From the NCBI GenBank assembly GCA_012522035.1, contig JAAYLF010000004.1, positions 1 to 5,518 of the forward strand: DNA of 5,518 nucleotides. The letters run 5' to 3'. Shown here piece by piece: positions 1 through 5,518 of the stretch (positions are counted from its first letter, which is position 1; every line of letters begins with the position of its first letter). The stretch comes from Clostridiaceae bacterium (GTDB taxonomy: Bacteria; Bacillota; Clostridia; UBA1212; DUPL01). The notes under the pieces are model-generated. The model saw nothing but the letters and a program-made list of their open reading frames with translations. It had not been told where the DNA came from and did no database searches. The position numbers were made by a program, and so were the translations under genes.

Positions 1-1863
1 GATGACGGAAGCATCCATGCCATAGGCAACGGCAGAATGATTGTTTACGAAAGAGGTCCTAACATCAACCAGGTACAAGGGCCTCCGTATTCATCGCCTG
101 TATACGGTTCTTTTGAAATTTATGAGCCTGACAGATGCTTGGAAGCAAGGTCCCAAAGGGCAAGCAGAGACTCAAAGTGGGTTCATGAAATATATGAGGA
201 TGGAAAGAAAATTGGCTTGTTTAAGGATTTTATGGATCCTGAATACAATGTATTTGTCCGATCCTTTGAGCTGGAGAAAAGCATTTGCATAAAGCCTGTA
301 TTGCCGCCTCACACAAAAGTGTACTACTACGGCGATTACGACTTTGGGAATGGAGTCAGAAAAGAATGTGTAATGCTGGTAATGACCATCGGAACAAGGT
401 ATTTTACTGATTTTGCCTTGAAGGACGAGCTTAGGATGTTCATTGTCTGGGATGGTGCTGCAAGATACATAAAGGATGAGAATTCTTTTGTTTTAGAAAA
501 AGGCATTGGCCAATTGGCTTTTGTTTCAGCTCATCCCAAGGAAGTTCACAAGCATCTTTCCTTCTATTTTTCCGGTACTGATATAGAGAAAAGAAGCAGG
601 GATTTCTTTTGCGGGTATCTGAAAAAGGGCGACAGGATTCTTGATCTGGTTCCTGAAGGTCATCCTGAAGGGAAGAGGATTAAGGATGTTCTTGAAAGCG
701 TTGCTGTTTTGACCAAGTGCCAGCAGTCTTATGATGGTGGAATTCTTGCAGGACACTACTATCCCATGGCGTATGTGAGGGACATGGCTGGAACAATGCG
801 ATCCCTTGTCAATTCGGGGTATGTGGAAGAAGGCAGGATGGTTCTTGAGTTCTGGTTCAACAAATGGAAGTATTTTGGAAATCTGGTGAACGCAGAAAGC
901 ATGGGGCACAATCAGGACAGACTTCTTTTTTCCAATGACGAGGTGGAAGTGCCTGCATATATTGTTTACTGTGCCATGTACTATTACAACGCAACCAAAG
1001 ACAGGGAGTTTTTGATTGAAATCAAGGACATGCTAAGATGGGCTTTCAGTGTACAGCTGCCTCATCTGGTTAAGGGAATGACAAGTTTCAGCGGCGATGA
1101 AACATATATTGCGGGATATGTATTCCCAAGGCCTTTCATCTACCATGGCTCGGCGGAATCCACCCTGCTGTTTATTGAAGGTGGAAAACGCTTTGTGGAC
1201 TTTTGCAGGGAAGAAGGGCTTTTGGACGATGAGGAGATGGCAAGGTATGAGGGTGCGGTGAAGGAAGCCCGTGATTTGTACAAAAAGAACTTTGTAATTG
1301 ATGGAGTAATCCATGGAAACAATCCGGAGAGGGAAAAAGGCTTTGAAAAACCCAGGGTGCACAGGGGTTTTTGCGATGTGGACCAGCTTCTGAAAAGACC
1401 GGCTCCCCTTATGTGGCTTGAGAGAGGTGAGCATGGGTACTACAGATGTCCAGAGTGTTTCGATGAGAAAGTAGATATGATTCTTGATCCGAACAAGAGA
1501 TATGTTCTGGGCTCTACCGGTCTCCTGCCCGTCTACTATGATAGCGATTTGTTCTCTTATGATGAGATAAGGACAAATGTTGAAAGATTTGCCCGTTTGT
1601 TTAAAGAAAAAGGATTCATTCCGTCAGATGTGGAAGGAAACCGCTCGCTGGGATACGACTTTGGTCTTCTTCTAATTAATTTGGCATATCTAGATGATCC
1701 TCTGAAGGAAAAGGTTTTGAAAGTCATGCTGGATATTGTGGATGACACAGGAGCATGGGTAGAATACTATGATGACAAGGTTCCTTTTAACTGCAGATGC
1801 AGGCCTTGGGAAAGCGGAATCAACATTGAAGCATTAATATATTATTTGGAAAAACTAAAATGA
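1..1863 (+). CDS. Six-hairpin ((alpha/alpha)6-barrel) glycoside hydrolase-like protein, 5' partial
   Basis: The frame is open from the first base (620 codons visible) and ends at TGA 1861-1863. An ATG at 37 is probably internal: the residues before it (DDGSIHAIGNGR) read as protein, the G-N-G-R stretch resembles the start of glycosidase N-terminal beta-sandwich domains, and no ribosome binding site precedes that ATG. The true start and any signal peptide lie off the left edge. Codons 1 to about 210 look like a beta-rich domain. From about codon 225 the pattern is helical, with YYPMAYVRD followed by a G-Y-x-E-E helix near codons 256-275, reminiscent of the W-P-R-D segment of GH15/GH63-type enzymes. 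Candidate acidic catalytic residues are E367 (in SGDET) and E604 (in RPWESGIN near the C-terminus); this is inference from position. The substrate is unknown; alpha-glucan or another glycoside is possible. It also has CPEC (codons 483-486) and CRC (598-600) cysteine pairs. It lies 16 bases upstream of the peptidase gene, so co-transcription is likely. Fold-level call fairly sure, family number not. Confidence 0.72.
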   Translation, partial: DDGSIHAIGNGRMIVYERGPNINQVQGPPYSSPVYGSFEIYEPDRCLEARSQRASRDSKWVHEIYEDGKKIGLFKDFMDPEYNVFVRSFELEKSICIKPVLPPHTKVYYYGDYDFGNGVRKECVMLVMTIGTRYFTDFALKDELRMFIVWDGAARYIKDENSFVLEKGIGQLAFVSAHPKEVHKHLSFYFSGTDIEKRSRDFFCGYLKKGDRILDLVPEGHPEGKRIKDVLESVAVLTKCQQSYDGGILAGHYYPMAYVRDMAGTMRSLVNSGYVEEGRMVLEFWFNKWKYFGNLVNAESMGHNQDRLLFSNDEVEVPAYIVYCAMYYYNATKDREFLIEIKDMLRWAFSVQLPHLVKGMTSFSGDETYIAGYVFPRPFIYHGSAESTLLFIEGGKRFVDFCREEGLLDDEEMARYEGAVKEARDLYKKNFVIDGVIHGNNPEREKGFEKPRVHRGFCDVDQLLKRPAPLMWLERGEHGYYRCPECFDEKVDMILDPNKRYVLGSTGLLPVYYDSDLFSYDEIRTNVERFARLFKEKGFIPSDVEGNRSLGYDFGLLLINLAYLDDPLKEKVLKVMLDIVDDTGAWVEYYDDKVPFNCRCRPWESGINIEALIYYLEKLK

Positions 1864-1879
1864 GAAAGGTGTGTTGTTT

Positions 1880-3580
1880 ATGCAGAAATTTCATGAGATA
1901 GAATATGTAAGACCTGACCTTGTGAAGCTCAGTGATGCATATTTGAAAGGGGTAAAAAAACTGGAAGAGGCCAAAACCATTGAAGAAGCAAAGGAAGGTA
2001 TCAGGGAGTGTGAAGACACCCTCAATGAGGTATATACTTTACACACGATTGCGTATGTAAGGAATACAATGAATACACAGGATGAGTTTTATGAAAAAGA
2101 AATTGAGTTTTTCAACAATGAATATCCAAAACTGATTCCGCTCTTCAAGCAGTACAGAAAAGCCCTTCTTGACTCCAGGTTTAGAGAAGATTTGGAAAAG
2201 GAGTTTGGAAAGCAGCTTTTCAGGCTTGCTGAAGTTGAGGAAAAAACACAGGATGAAGCGATTGTGGATGATCTTGTTACAGAGGCAAACTTGGGTGTTG
2301 AATACCAGAAGATTGCTGCTGGTTGCAGTACAGAGTTTATGGGTGAGACCTGCAATTTCTACGGTCTTTTGAAACATATGCAGAATCCTGACAGGAAGAT
2401 AAGAAAAGAAGCTTATTTGGCTTGGGCAGGGCTTTACGAAGGAGTATCCCAGGACCTTGACAGGATTTTTGATGAGCTGGTTAAAGTCAGAGTTGAAATG
2501 GCGAAAAAACTTGGCTTTGACAATTACACAGCTCTTGGTTATCTGAACAACAAAAGGCTTGATTATACAAGGGAAGATGTTGAAAAGTTCAGGCAGCAGG
2601 TAAAAAAGGTTATTGTTCCTATGTGTAAAAAGATAAGAGCGGAACAGGCAAAGAGAATAGATGTGGACAAGATCAAGTACTATGATGAAAGCTTCATGTT
2701 CCCAGAAGGCAATCCGCAACCTGTGGGCAACAAGGACCAGATGATTGCCTGGGCTCAGGAGATGTACAATGAAATGAGCAAGGAAACCGGGGAGTTTTTC
2801 AACTTCATGGTGGAATATGACCTGTTTGACCTTGAGACAAGACCTGGCAAGCATCTTGGCGGATACTGCACTGTCATGCCTGTATACAAGGCTCCCTTCA
2901 TATTCTCCAACTTCAATGGAACTTCTGCTGACGTAGACGTTCTTACCCATGAAGCAGGGCATTCATTCCAGTATTATGTAGCATCAAGGACAGTACCTCT
3001 TGACAGTCTCTCCTTTTCGACAAACGAGATAAACGAGGTGCACTCCATGACCATGGAGTATTTTGCATATCCCTGGATGGACAAATTCTTTGGCGACAAG
3101 ACGAATTTGTACAAGTACTACCACTTATGTGAAAACATTCTTTTCATGCCATACATTGTCTGTGTGGATGAATTCCAGCACAGGATTTATGACAATCCTT
3201 CCATGACTGCAGATGAAAGGTACCAGGTGTGGAAGGAGCTTGAGAAGGAGTATTTGCCTGAAAGGGATTACGATGGCGTAGAGTTCTTGGAAAAGGGCGG
3301 CTTTTGGATGCAGAAGCAGCATATCTTCCTCGCCCCCTTCTATTACATCGACTATGCGTTGGCACAGATGAACGCCATGGAACTTTTTGCAAGATACCTT
3401 GAAGACAGGGAAAAGGCTTTCTCGGATTATCTTGCTCTTTGCAAAAGAGGAGGCAGCATTGGCTACTTTGAACTTCTTGAGTCTGCAAATCTTTCAAATT
3501 CCTTTGAAGAGGGAACTGTAGAGAAGGTTGCCAAGAGGATATTTGATGAAATAGAGGAAATGGGAAAGAGGTTGTCATGA
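1880..3580 (+). CDS. M3 family oligoendopeptidase (zinc metallopeptidase)
   Basis: Encodes a 566-residue cytosolic peptidase with no signal peptide or membrane segment. Family M3 enzymes hydrolyse short peptides inside a closed, helical, zinc-containing channel. The zinc site is clear: HEAGH at residues 357-361 gives His357, catalytic Glu358 and His361. Glu386 (in NEVHSMTME) lies 25 residues after the second His, the spacing expected for the third zinc ligand. Near the C-terminus, QHIFLAPFYYIDYALAQ (from about residue 480) is the conserved substrate-binding/transition-state segment with His481 and several tyrosines. Residues 1 to about 165 form the helical N-terminal lobe; the catalytic domain follows. 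The length fits the ~560-residue M3 branch that is related to, but distinct from, classical PepF, so no symbol is given. I chose ATG 1880 over an in-frame GTG at 1871 because the purine-rich AAAGGTG (1865-1871) sits 8 bases before the ATG, while it overlaps the GTG. The 3' end overlaps the next gene by four bases, suggesting translational coupling. Confidence 0.95.
   Translation: MQKFHEIEYVRPDLVKLSDAYLKGVKKLEEAKTIEEAKEGIRECEDTLNEVYTLHTIAYVRNTMNTQDEFYEKEIEFFNNEYPKLIPLFKQYRKALLDSRFREDLEKEFGKQLFRLAEVEEKTQDEAIVDDLVTEANLGVEYQKIAAGCSTEFMGETCNFYGLLKHMQNPDRKIRKEAYLAWAGLYEGVSQDLDRIFDELVKVRVEMAKKLGFDNYTALGYLNNKRLDYTREDVEKFRQQVKKVIVPMCKKIRAEQAKRIDVDKIKYYDESFMFPEGNPQPVGNKDQMIAWAQEMYNEMSKETGEFFNFMVEYDLFDLETRPGKHLGGYCTVMPVYKAPFIFSNFNGTSADVDVLTHEAGHSFQYYVASRTVPLDSLSFSTNEINEVHSMTMEYFAYPWMDKFFGDKTNLYKYYHLCENILFMPYIVCVDEFQHRIYDNPSMTADERYQVWKELEKEYLPERDYDGVEFLEKGGFWMQKQHIFLAPFYYIDYALAQMNAMELFARYLEDREKAFSDYLALCKRGGSIGYFELLESANLSNSFEEGTVEKVAKRIFDEIEEMGKRLS
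3562..3580 (+). promoter_or_regulatory. Ribosome binding site and ATGA stop/start overlap coupling peptidase and aldolase
   Basis: GGGAAAGAGG (3562-3571) within the last codons of the peptidase gene is a good Shine-Dalgarno stretch five bases before ATG 3577. The start codon overlaps the peptidase stop TGA (3578-3580) by ATGA. This fixes the aldolase start and implies that the two proteins are made from one transcript by coupled translation. Confidence 0.8.
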
Positions 3581-4611
3581 TTCTTTTCAACAACGATTAC
3601 TCGGAAGGAGCACATCCAGAAATACTGAAGAAGCTTGAAGAAATCAATTTTGAGCAGAATATCGGGTATGGTATGGACAAGTATTCCGAAGAGGCAAGAA
3701 ACCATATCAGGAGAGTTTGCAGCTCTCCTGATATGGACGTGCACTTCATCGCAGGCGGCACCCTCACCAACCTTATTGTAGTATCATCGGCATTAAGGCC
3801 CCATGAGGGTGTGGTTTCTGCCAATACAGGACATATCAATGTGCATGAAACAGGTGCGATTGAGAATACGGGACATAAAGTTCTTGTTATTGACTCGGAA
3901 GATGGAAAGATAAAACCTGCAATGGTAGAGAAAATGTGTCAAGCTCATTATGAGGATGGTGACAGGGAACATACTGTAAAGCCTGGAATGGTGTATATAT
4001 CGAATCCTACGGAACTGGGAACGGTTTATTCCAAGAAGGAACTGGAAGAGCTTAGGGAGGTATGCAACAAGTACAACCTTTATTTATTCCTGGACGGAGC
4101 TAGGCTTGGATATGGCTTGTGTGCTGAGGAAAACGATTTGACCATGGCAGACATTGCTTCCTTGTGCGACGTCTTTTATATTGGCGGGACGAAGGTAGGA
4201 GCTTTGTTCGGAGAGGCAGTTTGCATTACAAATACAAATCTTAAGAAAGAATTCAGGTATCTGATAAAGCAAAAGGGAGCTCTCTTGGCAAAGGGGTGGA
4301 TTATGGGCATTATGTTTCTTGTCCTGTTTGAAAACAATCTGTATTTTGAAATCTCACAAAATGCAGTCAATATGGCTATGAGAATTAAAAAAGCATTTAC
4401 AGACAAAGGAATCGACTTTTACTGCGATTCTCCTACAAACCAGCAGTTTCCGATATTGGATAATGCACAGTACAACAAACTGAAAGAGAAATATCTCTTC
4501 AGCTATATTGCAAAACTGGATGACAACAGACATGTGGTGCGCTTCTGCAACAGTTTTGCAACAAGAACAGAAAATGTTGATAAACTGGTGGAAGATATCA
4601 AGAAGTTGTGA
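3577..4611 (+). CDS. ltaE: Low-specificity L-threonine aldolase family PLP enzyme
   Basis: A 344-residue fold-type I pyridoxal-phosphate enzyme; the family splits L-threonine or L-allo-threonine into glycine and acetaldehyde in the cytosol. Visible landmarks in order: N-terminal FNNDYSEGAHPEIL (family S/N-D start motif), GGTLTN at residues 60-65 (phosphate-binding loop), GH86INVHETGA (His stacking on the cofactor), DGARLGYG with Asp173 (cofactor pyridine nitrogen) and Arg176, and GGTKVGALFG with Lys206 as the Schiff-base lysine. The active-site wording (GGTKVGALFG rather than the S-K-G-L-G type of E. coli LtaE) marks a divergent clade common in anaerobes, so the physiological substrate may differ; the symbol reflects family only. 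The start is firm: AGAGG (3567-3571) stands five bases before ATG 3577, and the ATG overlaps the upstream TGA as ATGA. The length is full for the family. A perfect 14-bp inverted repeat lies within codons 42-54. The stop TGA abuts the stop of the convergent regulator. Confidence 0.9.
   Translation: MILFNNDYSEGAHPEILKKLEEINFEQNIGYGMDKYSEEARNHIRRVCSSPDMDVHFIAGGTLTNLIVVSSALRPHEGVVSANTGHINVHETGAIENTGHKVLVIDSEDGKIKPAMVEKMCQAHYEDGDREHTVKPGMVYISNPTELGTVYSKKELEELREVCNKYNLYLFLDGARLGYGLCAEENDLTMADIASLCDVFYIGGTKVGALFGEAVCITNTNLKKEFRYLIKQKGALLAKGWIMGIMFLVLFENNLYFEISQNAVNMAMRIKKAFTDKGIDFYCDSPTNQQFPILDNAQYNKLKEKYLFSYIAKLDDNRHVVRFCNSFATRTENVDKLVEDIKKL
3702..3736. repeat. Perfect 14-bp inverted repeat (hairpin) inside the aldolase gene
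   Basis: The left arm CCATATCAGGAGAG (3702-3715) and right arm CTCTCCTGATATGG (3723-3736) are exact reverse complements around the 7-base loop TTTGCAG. In RNA the stem could extend inward by a U-G and a U-A pair, leaving a 3-base loop. It covers the codons for H-I-R-R-V-C-S-S-P-D-M in the aldolase, about 125-160 bases after the start codon. The right arm is followed by GACGTGCACTTC, not a T-run, so it is not an intrinsic terminator. The function is unknown; the repeat itself is read directly from the sequence. Confidence 0.93.
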
Positions 4612-5376
4612 TTAAACCAGGGTTTTTTTTCTTCTTTTCTTTCTGTAATCCGTAGGGGGAGTGCCGTAGTGCTGTCTGAAAACCAGGGAGAAATAGTTGC
4701 TGTCATTGAAACCGGTTTCATAGGCAATGTCAGCTATTGACAAATCCGTGGTTTTCAGAAGATTCTCTGCTACGGTAAGTCTTGTGAAGGTTACATACTC
4801 TTTGAATCCCATGCCAATTGTCTTTTTGAAGAATTTTGAGAAGTATGATGGTGATACATGGCAGGATTCGGCCATTTCCACCAATGTTATATCTTGATAA
4901 TAATTGTGGCTTATGTATTCCAATACTCTTGCAATATCTCTCGATAGTGTGTCAGTTTTTATGTCTTTGTTGAATTGCTCTTTTGTCCTAAGCATTTTGA
5001 CAAACAGCCTGTCAAAGCATGTTTTAAGATAAACCAAATTATACATATCTGTACTTTCTGCGTTGGCAAAAATATCCTCAAGAATATCTTTGATATATGT
5101 GGCATCTTCAGGCGTTGGAGTATATTTCCCCCAGCTGATGACTTCGTTAAGTTCATCTTCAATTTTTTTGTCTACATATTGCTCTGAAAAGTTAATCACT
5201 ATATGTTCATGATATGTGTTTGGATACGACATGGAGTGTATGCAGTATGGAGGAACTATGCATAAGTCTCCTGCTTCCATGTGAAGAAGCGTGTTTTGTA
5301 CAAAGAAAGTACATACTCCATGCAGTATTACGAACATCTCATATCTGTTGTGCGAGTGCTCTATGGGAGGCTGCAC
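4612..5376 (-). CDS. AraC/XylS-family transcriptional regulator with N-terminal cupin-like sensor
   Basis: A 254-residue one-component regulator. The N-terminal part is an AraC-type cupin: HSHNRYEM at residues 7-14 (H-x-H in a metal/sugar-pocket position), then GDLCIVPPYCIH at 36-47, the typical G-D-L-x-x-x-P-P-x-x-x-H turn. A helical linker covers about 85-140. The C-terminal AraC DNA-binding domain has two helix-turn-helix units: residues 163-188 (ITLVEMAESCHVSPSYFSKF) and 212-245 (LSIADIAYETGFNDSNYFS through P-x-x-Y-R). It ends in a basic tail, KKRRKK. The start is uncertain: the longest frame begins at GTG 5376, there is no ribosome binding site in front, and in-frame stops lie at 5400-5398 and 5415-5413. 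The protein starts only six residues before H-x-H, whereas relatives usually have some 20-30 more, so the N-terminus may be shortened or frameshifted. Ligand and target are unknown. It is convergent with the aldolase gene, with directly abutting stops. Confidence 0.92.
   Translation of the reverse strand: MQPPIEHSHNRYEMFVILHGVCTFFVQNTLLHMEAGDLCIVPPYCIHSMSYPNTYHEHIVINFSEQYVDKKIEDELNEVISWGKYTPTPEDATYIKDILEDIFANAESTDMYNLVYLKTCFDRLFVKMLRTKEQFNKDIKTDTLSRDIARVLEYISHNYYQDITLVEMAESCHVSPSYFSKFFKKTIGMGFKEYVTFTRLTVAENLLKTTDLSIADIAYETGFNDSNYFSLVFRQHYGTPPTDYRKKRRKKTLV
4614..4636 (+). terminator. Weak candidate rho-independent terminator for the rightward operon
   Basis: Just after the aldolase stop, AAAC (4614-4617) can pair with GTTT (4622-4625) around a 4-base loop. 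Eight T residues (4623-4630) and further C/T-rich sequence follow. The stem is short and AT-rich, so it would be a poor terminator alone, and the T-run also encodes lysines at the C-terminus of the convergent regulator. An outer pairing of AAGAAG (4600-4605) with CTTCTT (4631-4636) could add some stability. Offered only because nothing better exists at this operon end. Confidence 0.22.
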
Positions 5377-5477
5377 GGTCTTTAATGCTTTTTTATGTTA
5401 TAGGAAATTGCTCTATATCGGCATAAGGAAGAAAGCAGAAAAAATGTAAAATATATACATTAAGGGGTGAGTTTTGA
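5377..5477 (-). promoter_or_regulatory. Intergenic leader/promoter region of the AraC-type regulator
   Basis: About 100 AT-rich bases separate the possible upstream tail (stop at 5478) from the regulator start. On the minus strand TATAAC (5402-5397) is a five-of-six match to a -10 box. It would place a transcript start roughly 14 bases before the GTG, but no convincing -35 is seen 16-18 bases further up. TATATT (5455-5450) inside the palindrome is a second possible -10, also with only a weak -35. No Shine-Dalgarno sequence precedes the GTG. The region must carry regulator expression signals if the gene is intact, but the exact elements are guesses. Confidence 0.35.
5443..5461. repeat. 19-bp AT-rich imperfect palindrome upstream of the regulator, possible operator
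   Basis: AATGTA (5443-5448) and TACATT (5456-5461) are exact reverse complements separated by seven bases (AAATATA). The site lies about 67-85 bases upstream of the regulator GTG and overlaps a possible minus-strand -10 (TATATT). Size and position suit a dimeric regulator's operator. AraC-family sites are more often direct repeats, so a different regulator is equally possible. The palindrome is seen; its role is inferred. Confidence 0.4.
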
Positions 5478-5518
5478 CTAGAAGATAAAAAATCCGTCTT
5501 CCTCGATATCATCTTCCA
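5478..5518 (-). CDS. Possible 3' tail of a minus-strand gene (partial)
   Basis: Reading leftward from the right edge, one minus-strand frame gives E-D-D-I-E-E-D-G-F-F-I-F and then TAG at 5480-5478. The acidic, then hydrophobic tail is protein-like, and the gene would be co-directional with the AraC regulator about 100 bases upstream of it. Only about 13 codons are visible, so an open frame here could be chance. No function can be assigned. Confidence 0.28.
   Translation of the reverse strand, partial: EDDIEEDGFFIF

Noticed and set aside
37..39. ATG at 37 as the true start of the glycosidase
   Set aside because: Protein-like sequence with a G-N-G-R motif continues upstream in frame to the window edge, and no ribosome binding site precedes the ATG.
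2039..2962. 307-codon open frame on the minus strand opposite the peptidase gene
   Set aside because: It lies wholly antisense to a clearly conserved M3 peptidase, and its product is rich in Phe, Cys, His and Ser, as expected of a shadow frame, with no recognisable motif. The length reflects the codon bias of the sense gene.
3042..3059. Interrupted palindrome ACTCCATG-AC-CATGGAGT in the peptidase gene
   Set aside because: Eight-base arms are expected about once by chance in a window this long, and the site encodes the conserved segment H-S-M-T-M-E-Y just after the third zinc ligand.
4707..4720. Perfect 14-bp palindrome TGAAACC-GGTTTCA
   Set aside because: It falls on the codons for the conserved E-T-G-F turn of the second helix-turn-helix in the AraC protein; GAA ACC GGT TTC is palindromic by coincidence of codon choice.
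5240..5328. Nine-base direct repeat ATGCAGTAT (5240-5248 and 5320-5328) within the regulator gene
   Set aside because: Short, inside coding sequence, and not associated with any promoter-like arrangement; likely chance.
5413..5460. Minus-strand mini-ORF of 15 codons (M-Y-I-F-Y-I-F-S-A-F-F-L-M-P-I) as a leader peptide for the regulator
   Set aside because: It has no ribosome binding site and begins inside the AT-rich palindrome; nothing supports translation.
5474..5502. TTGACT as a rightward -35 box for a gene beyond the right edge
   Set aside because: No -10-like hexamer occurs 16-18 bases downstream; the sequence there is TCTTCC-like.

Overview
The window looks like an ordinary chromosomal segment of a low-to-moderate GC, Gram-positive anaerobe of the Clostridia. 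This is inferred from frequent AGG/AGA arginine and ATA isoleucine codons, purine-rich ribosome binding sites, and clostridial-looking versions of all four main proteins. The species cannot be named from the sequence alone. No rRNA, tRNA, transposase, integrase, CRISPR array or phage gene was seen.

Layout: three genes run left to right as a tight unit. (1) Positions 1-1863 hold the 3' part of a large six-hairpin-type glycoside hydrolase whose true start lies off the left edge. (2) After a 16-base gap comes an M3-family zinc oligoendopeptidase (1880-3580). (3) Overlapping it by four bases (ATGA) is a PLP-dependent threonine-aldolase-family enzyme (3577-4611). Facing them on the minus strand is an AraC-family regulator (4612-5376). 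Its stop codon begins at the base immediately after the aldolase stop, so the convergent pair has no spacer. A roughly 100-base intergenic stretch upstream of the regulator carries a 19-base AT-rich imperfect palindrome. The last ~41 bases may be the 3' tail of another minus-strand gene.

How they could work together (inference): the oligopeptidase trims imported or recycled peptides, and the aldolase-type enzyme splits beta-hydroxy amino acids such as threonine into glycine and an aldehyde, so these two translationally coupled genes suggest amino-acid salvage. The glycosidase is co-directional and close, so probably co-transcribed, but its substrate is unknown. The AraC protein has an N-terminal cupin-like sensor of the kind often linked to sugar regulation. 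Its target could be this cluster or something beyond the window.

The most unusual signal is a perfect 14-bp inverted repeat with a 7-base loop inside the aldolase coding sequence (3702-3736), far longer than chance would give in a window of this size. The start of the regulator gene is also odd: a GTG start, no visible ribosome binding site, in-frame stops just upstream and a short N-terminus. I see no convincing evidence of a new multi-gene system here.
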